From the NCBI GenBank assembly GCA_011009095.1, contig VTPC01089980.1:322903-386902 (forward strand): a DNA stretch of 64,000 nucleotides. Reading direction: 5' to 3'. The notes beneath the pieces were generated by a model that ran no database searches, was not told the DNA's origin, and saw nothing but the letters and a program-made list of their open reading frames with translations. The translations under genes and the position numbers were made by a program. Positions within the stretch are counted from its first letter, which is position 1. Each line of letters starts with the position of its first letter. Shown here in pieces: positions 13,065 through 24,500 of the stretch. This DNA is from Ignelater luminosus (lineage: Eukaryota; Arthropoda; Insecta; Coleoptera; Elateridae).

Positions 13065-14270
13065 TACAGGGTCGCTAAAAAGTATGGAAACACGCCGCCT
13101 CTGCAAAAACGGTAAGAGATAGACAAATGAAATTTGGAGAGCTTAAAGTAGGTATTTTTTGCCATGTTTTGCGAAGGGAATTAAAAACAAATCTTCAATT
13201 GTTTTTTCGTACAGCCGCCATATTCTTTAAATGGGACACCCTCTATATGACCCATATTTGGATAGGGATTTTCAAGACGAATTCAATAATATAACGGTTG
13301 CTATACTTACCTTGAAAAGTTTTTGAGATAATTGCTATTCTTTTGTCAGGGGTTCCAGTATTAAAAAGTATGGAAACATGCTGCTCCTGCAAAAGTGGTA
13401 AGAGATGGGTAACTGAAATTTAAACAGCTTAAAGTAGGCATTGTTTACCATTAGTTTGTTCGTTTGATTGCACTTTGCACACTTTTTATACGTCACGAGT
13501 GCAGCAAGTTCAAAGAAAGAGACAGCTATATTTACACTAAATTATGGCATTTCAAATGAAAGTTTTGAGTGCAACTTGGTGCAACATTAATAACCTAACA
13601 ACTAAATCTTCATTTGTATTACTATAATTGCACATTTCACATTAATACCATAATGCTTTGCTCATTTTCTTCAGTTAAGAAACTTACTTCTTTAATAATT
13701 TTTTAGGTTAACATGCTGTTCCGGCACAACAAAAAGGTTAGAATTTCTTTCTCCACTACCTTGAACTTTGCTGCACTTGCTTTAAACCAAGTGCAAATAG
13801 TTCAGATTAATGCGGCTGCACTCTAAGAAATGAACAGAAATAAGTTAGTACAGCACTAATTTCACAAACGAACGAATTTAGTGTCAAAATTATAAAAAGT
13901 GCTGAACTAGTGCAACAAATGAACAAATCTCACGTTTTGCGAAGAGAATTAAGATCAAATCTTCACTTGTTTTTTCGTACGGCCAAAGAGTAGCTATTAT
14001 CTCTAAAACCTTTCAAGATAAGTAGAGTAACCCTTATATTGTTGAATTCGTCTTCAAAATCCCTATTGAGATATGGAGTCATATAGAGGGTGATCCACTT
14101 AAAGAAATTCAAGATGGCGGCCGTACGAAAAAATAATTGAAGATTTGTTTTTAATTACCTTTGCAAAACATGGCAAAAAATACCTACTTTAAGTTGTACA
14201 AATCTCATTTGTCTATTTCATACCGTTTTTGTGGGGGTAGCGCGTTTCCATACTTTTTTGCGACCCTGTA
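13065..14270 (+). mobile_element. 1.2 kb element with about 270-bp inverted repeats and internal nesting
   Basis: Both ends start TA-CAGGGTCGC followed by 'aaaaagtatggaaac'. The arms match for about 270 bp, to the block 'gataattgctattct' on the left and 'gataatagctactct' on the right. Inside, a second same-direction copy of the terminus begins near 13360. It is itself split by an insertion of about 480 bp (about 13451-13930), whose ends read TTTGTTCGTTTGATTGCACT and, inverted, TTTGTTCATTTGTTGCACT. No transposase is readable. This is a terminal duplication followed by a MITE insertion. Confidence 0.8.
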
Positions 14271-16295
14271 TGTGTTTTGGGTAATTGTTAGTCACACCTC
14301 ATAGACATCAACTACATTGTGGAGATCACAGCTAGATTCTAGCATTAGATGAAGCTATGATAATAGCTACTACGTATCATACTGTATTGGTTATGTTAAG
14401 TTTTACAATTATGATTTTGTAATAACAATTTGTTCTTGGTTAATAAAAATCTCTTTGAAGTAGATTCATAAATGCAACCATATTTCACATACTACATCTC
14501 ATGATATTTTGAAGAGACTTTTTAAGTGACAAGAGACACCTTCTTAAATTCTATTATCCATGTAAAGATGGTGGTGGTGGTGGCGGTGCAGGAACGTAGT
14601 AAAAGTATATGTACCGAAACAATTGGTTATTGTAATTACAACATTAAGCATGGCCATCATGTCTTTTGAGCTAATATGTATTTCTTTTTCACATAACATA
14701 GTGATCATCTCATATTTTACCAAGAATACATCACAGTACCATACATGGCCATTGATGATGCCCTTTGGCATTCATTTAGGCTATAGTACTGTGCAACAAA
14801 GCTAATGGTGAAGATTGAACTTTTCCAGTTGGCACTCTTGATCTCCATAGCATCATGAGTAAACTAGACATATGTAGTATAAAATTATAATTTTCCAAAT
14901 TGTGTTACATTTTCCATCTGCTACTATCATATTAATGTTATGCAGTTTGCCCTTGTATTATATGCAAATTGCATTGTTTGATATTGAATGAGCACTTTGA
15001 TAATTCTGTATTGTTAAACAACTCCTATTAGTTTTTCAAAATTACTTTAATTCTAAAATAATATCGTAAATGTAAATTTATAAAATTAATGAACAACGAA
15101 ATTCTAAAAACTGAATTTTCTCATTTCAGTATAACAGCAAGATTCAAACTTCTCATTGAACAAAAAAATCAAACCATCGCTACATTTACTTATTTAATTG
15201 GTTAATAAATACTACCATATTAGCAATAACATTTTAATACCTTTCAACTAATTTGTGATCCTTACATGGCAATTAAGTTTCATTACAAACAAACCACAAT
15301 AGTTATTAAGTTTTGCCAACATATAAGCCAAAAGAAGTTTTAATGTAACAATTTCAAAAGTTTTTGCCTTGTAAGATTTACAGAAAAATATAATATAAAT
15401 GTTGGCTAATTGTTATTAATTGTTTTTTCCTTTCTTTTAAGCAAGACTGTAAAACTATTGAATCCTTTGCTTTTAAAGCACTTATGATAATTTTTAGGCT
15501 AATACTTGAAACAAAAGATTAAAAATTAAATTAATATTTGAAATAGGTATAATTATATGTAGTCAGAAATCGAAAATAATTTTATAGATTGTAAACTAGC
15601 TTCTTCAAAAGTATCTATGAGTGCTTTGTTATTGTTGTATATTTTTAAGTTGTTTCTTTAGTTGTTTGACTCCAAAGAAAAGCTTTATTTAGTGTCGCCT
15701 AAGATATGTGCTTAAAAAATGTGTCACTGCAAACTTTTTAATTTAAGTACATTTTAGGCAGAATAACGTGTACATAATGTGTTCTTGTGATGTTTAAAAA
15801 AAAGAAATCAGGTATAAAAGAAGATGTGTGTATAATAAGTTACCAATAAATGTTACAAAAACCATAACAGGTTGAAATTCAATTTTTCTGTTCTATTATT
15901 TAGATTAAGTCAACACTTTTATTGTAGGCTCATCCTCTGACCTGTGACCTAACTACATGGTGTGCTTGGACTGTTTGATTGGCTTAAATTGTCAAATTAT
16001 ACAGAAACTAAAATCAAGCATTGTTTGCACACCCTGATGCTAGGTCATCGGCCATCACTCATCATACTTTCTGTACACAAAAGAGGTATTCCTGTTTTGG
16101 AGGGCTGGCTCAATATATTTTTGGCAGTCACTAAGGTAAAATCTTACCTTCAATTTGGCTATGAGAGGGTATGTCACATTTTAGCAAACCATATTGAAAA
16201 ATTACAGAGATACTCTCAGAGCACAATAGAGCAGTCAGCCCAAACAGGGTATTAATAAAAGAAGAATTTAAAGAACGATCCTAATAATAAGGCAA
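14271..16295. other. AT-rich intergenic or distal 3' UTR sequence
   Basis: No gene is supported. A GGT-rich microsatellite lies at about 14567-14588; its reverse translation gives a poly-His open frame that is an artefact. A polyadenylation signal CAATAAA lies near 15845-15850 in a plausible context and could end a very long synaptogyrin 3' UTR. The open frame 15962-16255 (97 codons, plus) resembles no known protein. Confidence 0.3.
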
Positions 16296-16297
16296 TT

Positions 16298-17889
16298 CAG
16301 AGCTGGGCAAATTACTCTGAGCAAAAAGTAGCGTAATGGAATTACTCTTCTGAAAAAGGATTTTAATTACTAAGTACTTTGCAATAGGTAAAATATTAAT
16401 GTTAATATCATGTATTTATGGACTTTAATGGAAGGCGTTTTGTTCTTCAATAGTCTCTTCTAGTTGCACATCTCCCTCTCTGAACAAAACTGTTACAAAA
16501 AATTTGTAATAAGAGATACAACACTGAAACAAATATAAATTTAGAAAAACTAAATGTATGCACATACAGGGTGAGTTTTTCTGATGTTTGGTATGGGGAG
16601 CTCGGAAACTAGCGGAGATAGAGAGACGATTAAATGGAGAAAGAATTGCAGTTTTACAAGCTCAATTTAATGAGCTTTTTGTTTTCTGGAAAAAATGCAT
16701 GGCTAACTAGATATCTCGCAAAAATAATTTTTTTGTTATTTTGTTTGATGCCTATAGCTCTGTTATTATTGACTTTAGAAAAAATGTGTAAAGGAAAAAT
16801 TTGTAGGTAATTATGTGCTTAATAATACAGTCTAACCAAATTTTTTATTTAAGCTATAATTTTTGAGTTATGACAAGCTTGTGTTTTTTCTAATGGAAAC
16901 TATAGTCGGCCATGACTTTATAAAAAAAGGCCCTTTCTCAACAATTCTAACGATATACCACTTGACATAGTTAGTGTTATAAATAAATAAATTATGGCCT
17001 TGTTTTTCTTTTCATTTTCAAACTGTTCAAGTAGTATGCTATGGAAACAATTGATAGATGCGCATCGCGTTTAATAATAAAATTTAAGTTAGTTATTAAA
17101 ATTTTTCTTTTAATTTCGAAATTATAAACAATTATTTTGGTGTGAAAAGTTTATTCTATTGGAGTTACAATTTTAAATAAAAATAATTTTTGAGAAACTA
17201 ATAAACAGAGAATGATAAACGATAAATTAAGAAACAATAAAGGAAATTAGAATATAAATAAAGTAGTACCAAAACAACATAATTCCTGAAAATAATGACA
17301 TGACTAATAGTTATTTATGCAACAAGTGAGTAAAGTGTATCTTTTTTTCACGAGAAGGAAAGTTTGCCGCACGAGCCGTAGGCGAGTGCGCAAATCCGCC
17401 GAGTGAAAAAAAGTAATTTTACTCACGAATTGCATACAAAACTTTTTTCACGTTCGTAATAAAAATCAAGAACTACCTACTTCAATAACGGCTTTCTCGA
17501 TGCGTCACATCAATGCGTTCTAATTTCTGACAAATGCCAGTGGCAGCCTCCTATGTGTTTAAATATTTTGCGTTAAAAAATGACACGTTATGATACTTTT
17601 TTTCACTCAAATGCGTGAAAAAATGAACCGTTATGGCACTTTTTTTCACGCTTCTATCGCGATGAAACAAACGCATCCTTTATAAACGAAAATTAATGAA
17701 AAATGTTGCACTTTTTTTCACGAACGTGAAAAAAATAATTATGTTACATCTAAAGAGATGTAATTACATTAAACATAATAAGATTACCTATACATATAAT
17801 ATTCTGAAGTAATTAAAGGTGGTAATTAATTACCATTACTTTTGTATGTAAATTAATTTGATTAGTAATATAATTACTGTCCAGCTTTG
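16298..17889. mobile_element. Candidate hAT-type non-autonomous element (weak ends)
   Basis: The left end reads CAGAGCTGGGCAAATTAC. The right end, reverse-complemented, reads CAAAGCTGGACAGTAATTA. This resembles hAT termini, but the eight-base flanks do not match cleanly. Inside are a CAGGGTGAG terminus at 16567, which probably marks another inserted element, and a block (about 17340-17735) with repeated 'ctttttttcacg' motifs and its inverted form. No transposase is readable. Confidence 0.3.
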
Positions 17890-19257
17890 TAAGGTCGATG
17901 TTTATATTGTTTTGTAATGATGATGAACTATAAATAACATTACCAACAAAGAGTCTATACAAAATGACAATTATCATTGAAGCATTTATCTTATCAATGT
18001 TATACCAGGTGTAGAATCGGATAATGCACCATATAGATTTCAGTAATGTCCACAATAAACAAGACCTTGCTTGTTTCTTTATTTAACTTATTTCATTACA
18101 TATCTGATTGTTGTAAAACTAGACATCCTAATTTATTAATTTTTTCAGTTTTAGAAAAGGAAAATAAAAAGCAGCTACACATACAGATGCAATATTTTTT
18201 TTCTACAAAATACTTATTTACACTTTTGCTCTAAAATAATTAAGGGAGCAAATAATTGGATATTGAAAATTTACTATTGAAATATATGGAGCGTTATCTG
18301 AATCTACACCCAGAAAGAAAGAAAAAATTTATGTAAAACTTACCTTGCAACAAAAGATAAGATTTTAATTTCTTTAGACTGGTCCATTTTTCTCTCTGGA
18401 GATTCTAAATTTTGTTTGTGTTTATTTAAATGTCCCAATAAAATGTAATAAGGTATCCTTTATTTATTACAGTAAAAAAAAGTACAAAAATAACTTTAAA
18501 AACACAATATTGTTATAAATTTTATTTAACTGTCACATGTCAGGAATAACTTCATAACCACTTTTGAGGTTATGTCAAACATTTTTGTGTAGGGTTTGTC
18601 CACGCGACGTTTTCGATTCAGCTGTGTGGTGGGTAAACAAAAGTTTTTTCTTCGAGAGTATAATTAATATGTCCATTTTGATATTCATGACATTGAAGTT
18701 CATTATTTTTTTACATTATATTACTAACATCTTGAATAATGTTATAATCAAAGATTAGGGAGGTTATAATATTTTAATACTCTAGACGGCCTTGTTTACA
18801 AATGTCAAATTAGAATTTAAATGTTCTATCAGTTTGAATTTTAATTTTTAATTAATTTTGTACGCTCGAAGAAAAAATAGTACTATATGTCTCTCGGAGT
18901 AGAACGTCTTTGTGTGTTTCGCACTCTTTGCACCGCTTCGGCTGCGCCTCGGCAGCAAATGTGCTCAACACAAAAAGACTTCATTCTACTCCTTGTAACG
19001 TATTATACTATTATGAGTTTTGTATTTGAAAGTAAACAGTCGAGTTAGATGTGTAAATGTAAATTTAATGTGTAGTTTACTTTCAGTTGTTCCCAATAAT
19101 ACGTTTGTTTACCCACCAAAGCAGTCACATGTTGAACGGGCTTTATAATGTTATTACTGTACAGGGTGAGTCTATTGTTCCAGTCTTTTATTTTTATTTA
19201 TTTTTGTATTTCTTGTCTAACAAATCATTTTGAACGTTGGCTGCATGGTAATTTCAA
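17890..19257. other. Repeat-rich AT sequence with a hairpin
   Basis: No gene is supported. Bases 18877-19012 form a 136-bp imperfect palindrome (AATAGTACTATATG at one end, AATAGTATAATACG inverted at the other, both followed by a shared GGAGTAGAA block) with a GC-rich loop. It sits within a wider inverted pair: 'gtgggtaaacaaaag' near 18630 and 'cgtttgtttacccacc' near 19120. This looks like an element with a smaller one inside. A CAGGGTGAG terminus lies at 19162. Confidence 0.4.
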
Positions 19258-20212
19258 TACGGGGTGTTACATAAGTTTGGGCCGCTACTTCAGGAGCGTG
19301 TTCTAGACTTCAATTTAAGAAAAAAAGTAGTAAAACAAACACACTCCTTTTCCCTCAAAGCTTTTCTAAGCTTCAAAATTTGACAAATTTAGTATCATAA
19401 TCGTAAATAGCAATGCCTTTTACTAAAAAAAATGTACTCTTGTATCAAGTATTTCAACCGTTTTCGAGAAAAACGCTTTTTTTTGGAAACGTCTATTGCA
19501 GAAACATAAGCCATAACCGACACCTGTAAGTATTTTCAAATCTCGACTCAAGTGAGTTGTAAGAAACTGGACAGTCATGTTAAGCTTCAAATTACATCAA
19601 TTTATCTCTTATCGTTTAATAATTGTAGCCAGAAAACCGATTATTTGCGCCCTCTTTTATCTTTTTTAGGAAACATTTTAGAAAACGGATTTATTCGAAC
19701 TTTTATCTCCTTGGATAATGTAAATCAGAACAAAAGTGCATCCAAGTTTCATACTAGAAGCTAGTTTGCAAACTAGGTTCTGTCCTATTTTCTCATCCAA
19801 ATTTCATATACCTGCGCATTAGCTCAACATTTTAAACAAAAACAAAAATTAGAATAATTCGTAGAGGTTATGTTTATATTCTTTGCGTGTTCTTTATGCT
19901 TACCTCGTGAAGATTGTGTTTGTGTTGTGCTCTTTATTTGCAACACACCTAACCTCAGAATAGCACAGCATCAAATACGTAAATAATCTCATTTATTTCT
20001 TTGAAAAGTTGGCTATAAACAGCTGAGTTTATATCCAAATTTGAGTGAATTACTGATCTTTGCTTAAATAGAAGCGGGAGATTGTAAGTGAATCTAGTTT
20101 AAATTCTAGTTCATTCTAGTTTAGAAATTCGGCTAGACGAAAAAAGTATAATGTGAATCGAGCTTTAGATTGATTTGTCTAGAACACGTCCAAACTCTTG
20201 TAAGACCCTGTA
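19258..20212. mobile_element. Element of about 0.95 kb with CAGGGTCTTAC-type ends
   Basis: The left end (TACGGGGTGTTACATAAGTT) and the right end reverse-complemented (TACAGGGTCTTACAAGAGTT) are similar, and both are followed by 'cgtgttctaga' blocks. No known protein is encoded. A different terminus (TACAGTGTGTCCAGG) begins directly at its right edge and runs to the pogo element at 20622, so two elements abut. Confidence 0.45.
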
Positions 20213-20969
20213 TACAGTGTGTCCAGGATAAGGATAAGGCATGGGGATCTTGGGAACGGTAAGAGATACAGCATCGGTTAAATAGGATGAAAGTTGGCTA
20301 TTTATAGGACCTTTTTGTTGGCGTTTGCAAAATCTAGATATCTTGGATAGTTTCAGAGATATTTAAAAAAAAGTAGATTTCTCGATTTTCGTTATTAGTT
20401 TTTCTTTCCTTTATTTGAAAAGATATCGGAAAACTAAAACCACTTTTCCGTTGTCACTTTTTGTACACTTTCCTGTACAACGTTTCGGTTTCGAGTAACC
20501 ATCACCAACCTAATTTTTTTTAAATAGGCGGAAAAACAATTGAACATTGTTTTGAATAGCTCTTGTTGTCACGATTCTAATGATGTAAACATGATAGTTA
20601 TTTTGATTTCTCTTAACAATATAGGGTGTGGGGTAACTGTGGTGCCTCGTTAATCTTCCACTTATGTTAGAAGTACCAGAACATCACACTATCAAATTTC
20701 TAGTTTGACATGTATTGAACTCTTCCTTGAATTTCTTTTCTTATTTTATATTGTCATTTTGACATCATACAATTAAACTTTTTTTTCTTATAAAGTACAG
20801 TATTAAAATGATTGAAATTACACGGAACTAACTATTGAAGATCAATGTAACTTCTTATAATAGCCAATTATTTCATGTATAGTTATTTAATAACAAACTA
20901 ACTAAGATCATTTGTGACGGTACTTTTGAGGTGACTGTGGTACCTTGTTTCTGTGATGAGTTTTAGTGA

Positions 20970-21518
20970 TACGAGGCTTGCTGGAAAAATTTTCACAAAT
21001 GGTTAAGAAAAACACAGGTACAATTTAGTAAGTGACTTCATTATTTTTCAAAATATTCGCCCTTAGCATCAATACAGTTTTGCATACGCTCAAACCAATT
21101 TTCGAACAATTTTTTCCAATCTGAAGCTGGTACCTCCGAAACCAATTGCCTAAATGCCTCAACGGCTGTTTCAGGCAAAGAATAACGCTCACCACCCATC
21201 TTGTTTTTGATTGTGGGGAACAGAAAGAAATCATTTGGTGTTGGATCAGGCGAATACGGACAATGCGACATCAATTTTACTTTTTCACAGGCTAAAAAGT
21301 CGACAGTTTGTGAAACTGTCTGGGCACTTGCATTGTCATGGTGCAGAAGGATGCGCGCGCCGATATAAATCGTTTTTTCTGATTTCACCGATGACTTCCG
21401 GCAAACAAATTGTAGTGTATCAATCAGTGTTCATAGTTCTTCGATCGGTAATTGTTCGATTTAGCTACCCCTAGGAAAACGACGTTTTGAGAGCAAGTTT
21501 TTGATATCAGCAGGTAGA
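20970..21518 (-). pseudogene. mariner transposase C-terminal remnant
   Basis: A minus-strand frame (21041-21388, 115 codons) encodes the end of a mariner-family transposase. The second catalytic Asp is in LLHHDNASAQT and the third in PYSPDPTPNDFFLFP, followed by the usual ENWFERMQNCIDAKGEYF tail. The sequence from 20970 (TACGAGGCTTGCTGG) looks like the mariner terminal repeat. The N-terminal half runs into the 100-N gap. There is no start, so it is non-functional as shown. Confidence 0.8.
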
Positions 21519-21618
21519 NNNNNNNNNNNNNNNNNNNNNNNNNNNNNNNNNNNNNNNNNNNNNNNNNNNNNNNNNNNNNNNNNNNNNNNNNNNNNNNNNN
21601 NNNNNNNNNNNNNNNNNN
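21519..21618. other. Assembly gap (100 N)
   Basis: Exactly 100 N bases, a usual placeholder size for a gap of unknown length. It interrupts the mariner remnant within the pogo element. Repeats on both sides make a mis-join possible. Confidence 0.98.
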
Positions 21619-21891
21619 TTTGAAATTTCGTAAGTATTTTTTATTTTTTTCAATGTTTGATGTAACTTTTCGGGCATGTAATTTGCGTGACTATGCAAAT
21701 TCTACTATGATTATGATCTACAGTACATTTTTTTCTTAGAGCAGGTTTATTTAACTGCAATAAACACAATTACTCATTTCAATTGGTTTGTTTTTATAAC
21801 CTCAAAAAATTTAGTTGTTAACAAAAGTCCGTTTGACGTTTTTTGGTTATTTTGTATCTGTATCAAAACAGTAATAATTTTTTTACAGGTA

Positions 21892-23806
21892 ATGGCTCGA
21901 AATTATAAAAGGAAGACTGATAGAGGGGGGGTGGGATGAAAATAGTATGCAAAATGCTGTTCAAGATGTACATAATGGGAAAAAACGTTATAAATTAGCT
22001 AGCAAGTCTCATAATGTCCCGCAAACTACTTTAGAACGCAAAATGAAACTTGCCAGACAAAATGAAAATCAAGTGCAAACTGTAAAAGTACCTTTGGGTC
22101 CAATAGCCACGGTTTTTACTGAAGAAGAGGAAAGAGAACTTGTTGAATATTTAAAGGAAATGGAAGGACGTTTGTTCGGTTTGACAACTTCTGAATTGGC
22201 CTACGAGTTAGCAGTTCGAAACAATAAACAGAACAAGTTTAGTGAGGAAAAAGGACAAGCTGGGAAAGATTGGATACAAGGATTTTTAAGACGTCACCCT
22301 GACCTAAGTTTGCGAAATCCAGAAAATACATCAGCAGCTCGCGCAGCTGGCTTTAACAGAGTATCAGTTGGACGATTTTTCGAATTGCTAGGTCAGACAC
22401 TTGATAAGCATGCATTTACTCCAGACAGGATATACAATTGCGATGAAACCGGTGTATCAGTTGTTCCAAAAACTCGATCGAAGGTAATCGCTGCAACTGG
22501 AATAAAACAAGTGGGGGCGTTAACTTCGGCCGAACGAGGCACAACAATAACAATTGAAATTTGTTTCAATGCTGCGGGTTCTTATATGCCACCCATGTTT
22601 ATCTTCCCAAGAAAACGAATGAAGCGTGAACTGCTATACGGAGCTCCGCCGAATTCTTGGGCTGAATGTTTTGAAACAGGGTGGATCACTGCCGAAATTT
22701 TCTTAGCATGGTTCAAAAAATTTGTTCAGTTCACCAATGCTTCCAAGGCGAATCCAGTAATTCTTCTTCTAGATCGACATGCCTCCCACACACAAAGCCT
22801 GGAACTTATTGACGAAGCGCGTAATAATGGAGTGACGATAATATGCTTTCCACCGCATACTACGCACAAATTACAACCAGGCGATGTTGGATTCATGCGG
22901 CCATTAAGCGTTTTTTATGACCAAGCTGTAACGGCATGGCTGAGATCAAATCCTGGTCAAGTCGTGACCCAATTTCAAGTAGCTGAGCTATTTGGACAAG
23001 CTTTTATTTGAGCAGCCACCATGTCTACTGCTTTAAATGCTTTTAAAGTATGTGGGATCTTTCCTTATAATGACCAAATTTTTACTGACGCCAATTTTGT
23101 TGCTGCAGAAGCTACTGACATTGAGTTGAATGCTGAAGAACGACGCTCAGCTGACGCACAGCAGCCTCCCCTGACTCCGCTGGACCAAAATACTCTTCAA
23201 CTATCACTACCTCAGGAGCAGGGTATAATACATCTTCCCCAAACTTTGCAGCCTTCACAGTCAGTGTCTCAACCATCGACCTCAATAACTGACGAGCGGC
23301 AGCTAATGACCCCGCCACCGGACAAAAATACTCTTCAACTATCACTACTTCAGAGTGAAGTTTGTTTGTTCATCATTTCATCTGATTAGCCCAAAACAAT
23401 TAATGCCTTACCCGCACATGGCACAGAAAAGAAAGAAAGAGACAAGTCCGAAGACGCGGAAAAACAGCCATCATTACAGCGTCGCCGTACAAACTAGAAC
23501 TAGAAGAGAGGCAGAAATACAAAATGTAAAAAAGCAAAAGTACAAAAAAGTAAACAAAAGAAAATACAGAAAAATGAAAAACCAAAGAGAAAAGCTACGA
23601 AGCAAGTAGTAGTTATAGAATCAGACAGTGAGACAGAAGAGGATGCAGAGTGCTTATATTGCCAAGGCTTATATTCGAAGTCCAATGAAGGTTGGGTCAC
23701 ATGCCAAATATGTGAGAAGTGGGCACACTGTGGTTGTGCCGGCGTAGAGGACAATGACGATGAGACTACTCACATCTGTCCAGTTTGTGAAGATAACGAT
23801 GACTAA
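21892..23806 (+). pseudogene. pogo/Tigger-type DDE transposase with C-terminal PHD-like zinc finger, broken
   Basis: The frame starts MARNYKRKTD at 21892. It is shifted by one extra G in a seven-G run (21925-21931), then continues in frame from 21947. The CENP-B-type DNA-binding region (about the first 130 codons) is followed by the DDE core: YNCDETG, LLLDRHASH (usually DGH) and LQPGDVGFMRP (usually LDVG). An in-frame TGA at 23009-23011 interrupts the conserved stretch before AATMSTALNAF. Two compensating frameshifts follow around 23370-23600. Near the end, C-x2-C, C-x2-C, HC and C-x2-C residues (CLYCQG at 23651, then CQIC, HCGC and CPVC) form a PHD-like finger typical of insect pogo relatives. 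A 15-residue unit (NTLQLSLPQ / NTLQLSLLQ) is duplicated in tandem. It is not active as read. Confidence 0.85.
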
Positions 23807-24032
23807 AAGTGCCATACCCCATCTTACCCCGGGGCAAGACGGGAATTTTATACTGTTTTGTTTTTTAGTTTTTATGAGGAAAAGAATTCATTTTTTTAGT
23901 TTTGTTCGTTTGCAATTAGAAAAAAGAAAGACTGATTATTTTGTAATTAAATTTCCTAATTTGTTCAATAAAGATAAGGCCTTTTTATTAGCGTTGATCC
24001 TTAGGGTCCCCGTCTTACCCCACCTTCCCCTA

Positions 24033-24500
24033 CATGTATGCATAAGGCGTTACTAATGTGTTAGAAAAATAGCATTATCCTTGGGAAATCAAGTCTATAT
24101 CATAAGATGCATTTGGTTCCTTGGAGCGCCTGGAGTCTGGGTAAGTTTTGGAATAAGCAAGTTTTTGGATAGAGTCGACTTTAACACATTGAGGCAGGTT
24201 CTAACATACTGAGAAATAGAACCTAACCAATAAACGAAGTGGGTGATAATCATGAAGTAATATTCTGATATTGTTAATAAACCCACGCATATCTAGTCTT
24301 TATTGGTTACTCATTGATAACAATTATTTTTGTTAGACGGGAATAAAATAGCCAGTATTTTGAAAGGATCATATAAATTATATTTATGTAATTATAAATT
24401 AACACTTTTTGTATTAGTAACTAAAAATGGAAAATTAACAATCTTAGATAAGAAATAGCAATTAACAAACTTTTACAGTATCAATAAATATTCAAATGAG
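24033..24500. other. Spacer between the pogo element and the coiled-coil gene
   Basis: AT-rich sequence with no supported gene. It includes the 3' flank or UTR of the minus-strand coiled-coil gene, whose stop is at 24501. Confidence 0.4.

Larger units (their letters stand above)
20624..24030 (+). mobile_element. pogo-like transposon with a mariner remnant and a gap inside
   Basis: The left end reads (TA)GGGTGTGGGGTAACTG from 20622. The right end reverse-complemented reads (TA)GGGGAAGGTGGGGTAAG from 24032. Both show the GTGGGGTAA terminal block and TA flanks expected for pogo. The element carries a broken transposase with a C-terminal zinc finger (21892-23806). On its left side are a mariner-type insertion (from about 20970) and a 100-N assembly gap. 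Confidence 0.65.

Noticed and set aside
14544-14771. Minus-strand open frame with a poly-His tract
   Set aside because: It is a translation of the GGT microsatellite and has no homology.
15962-16255. 97-codon plus-strand frame as a gene
   Set aside because: No homology, no promoter or splice support, and it lies among repeats.
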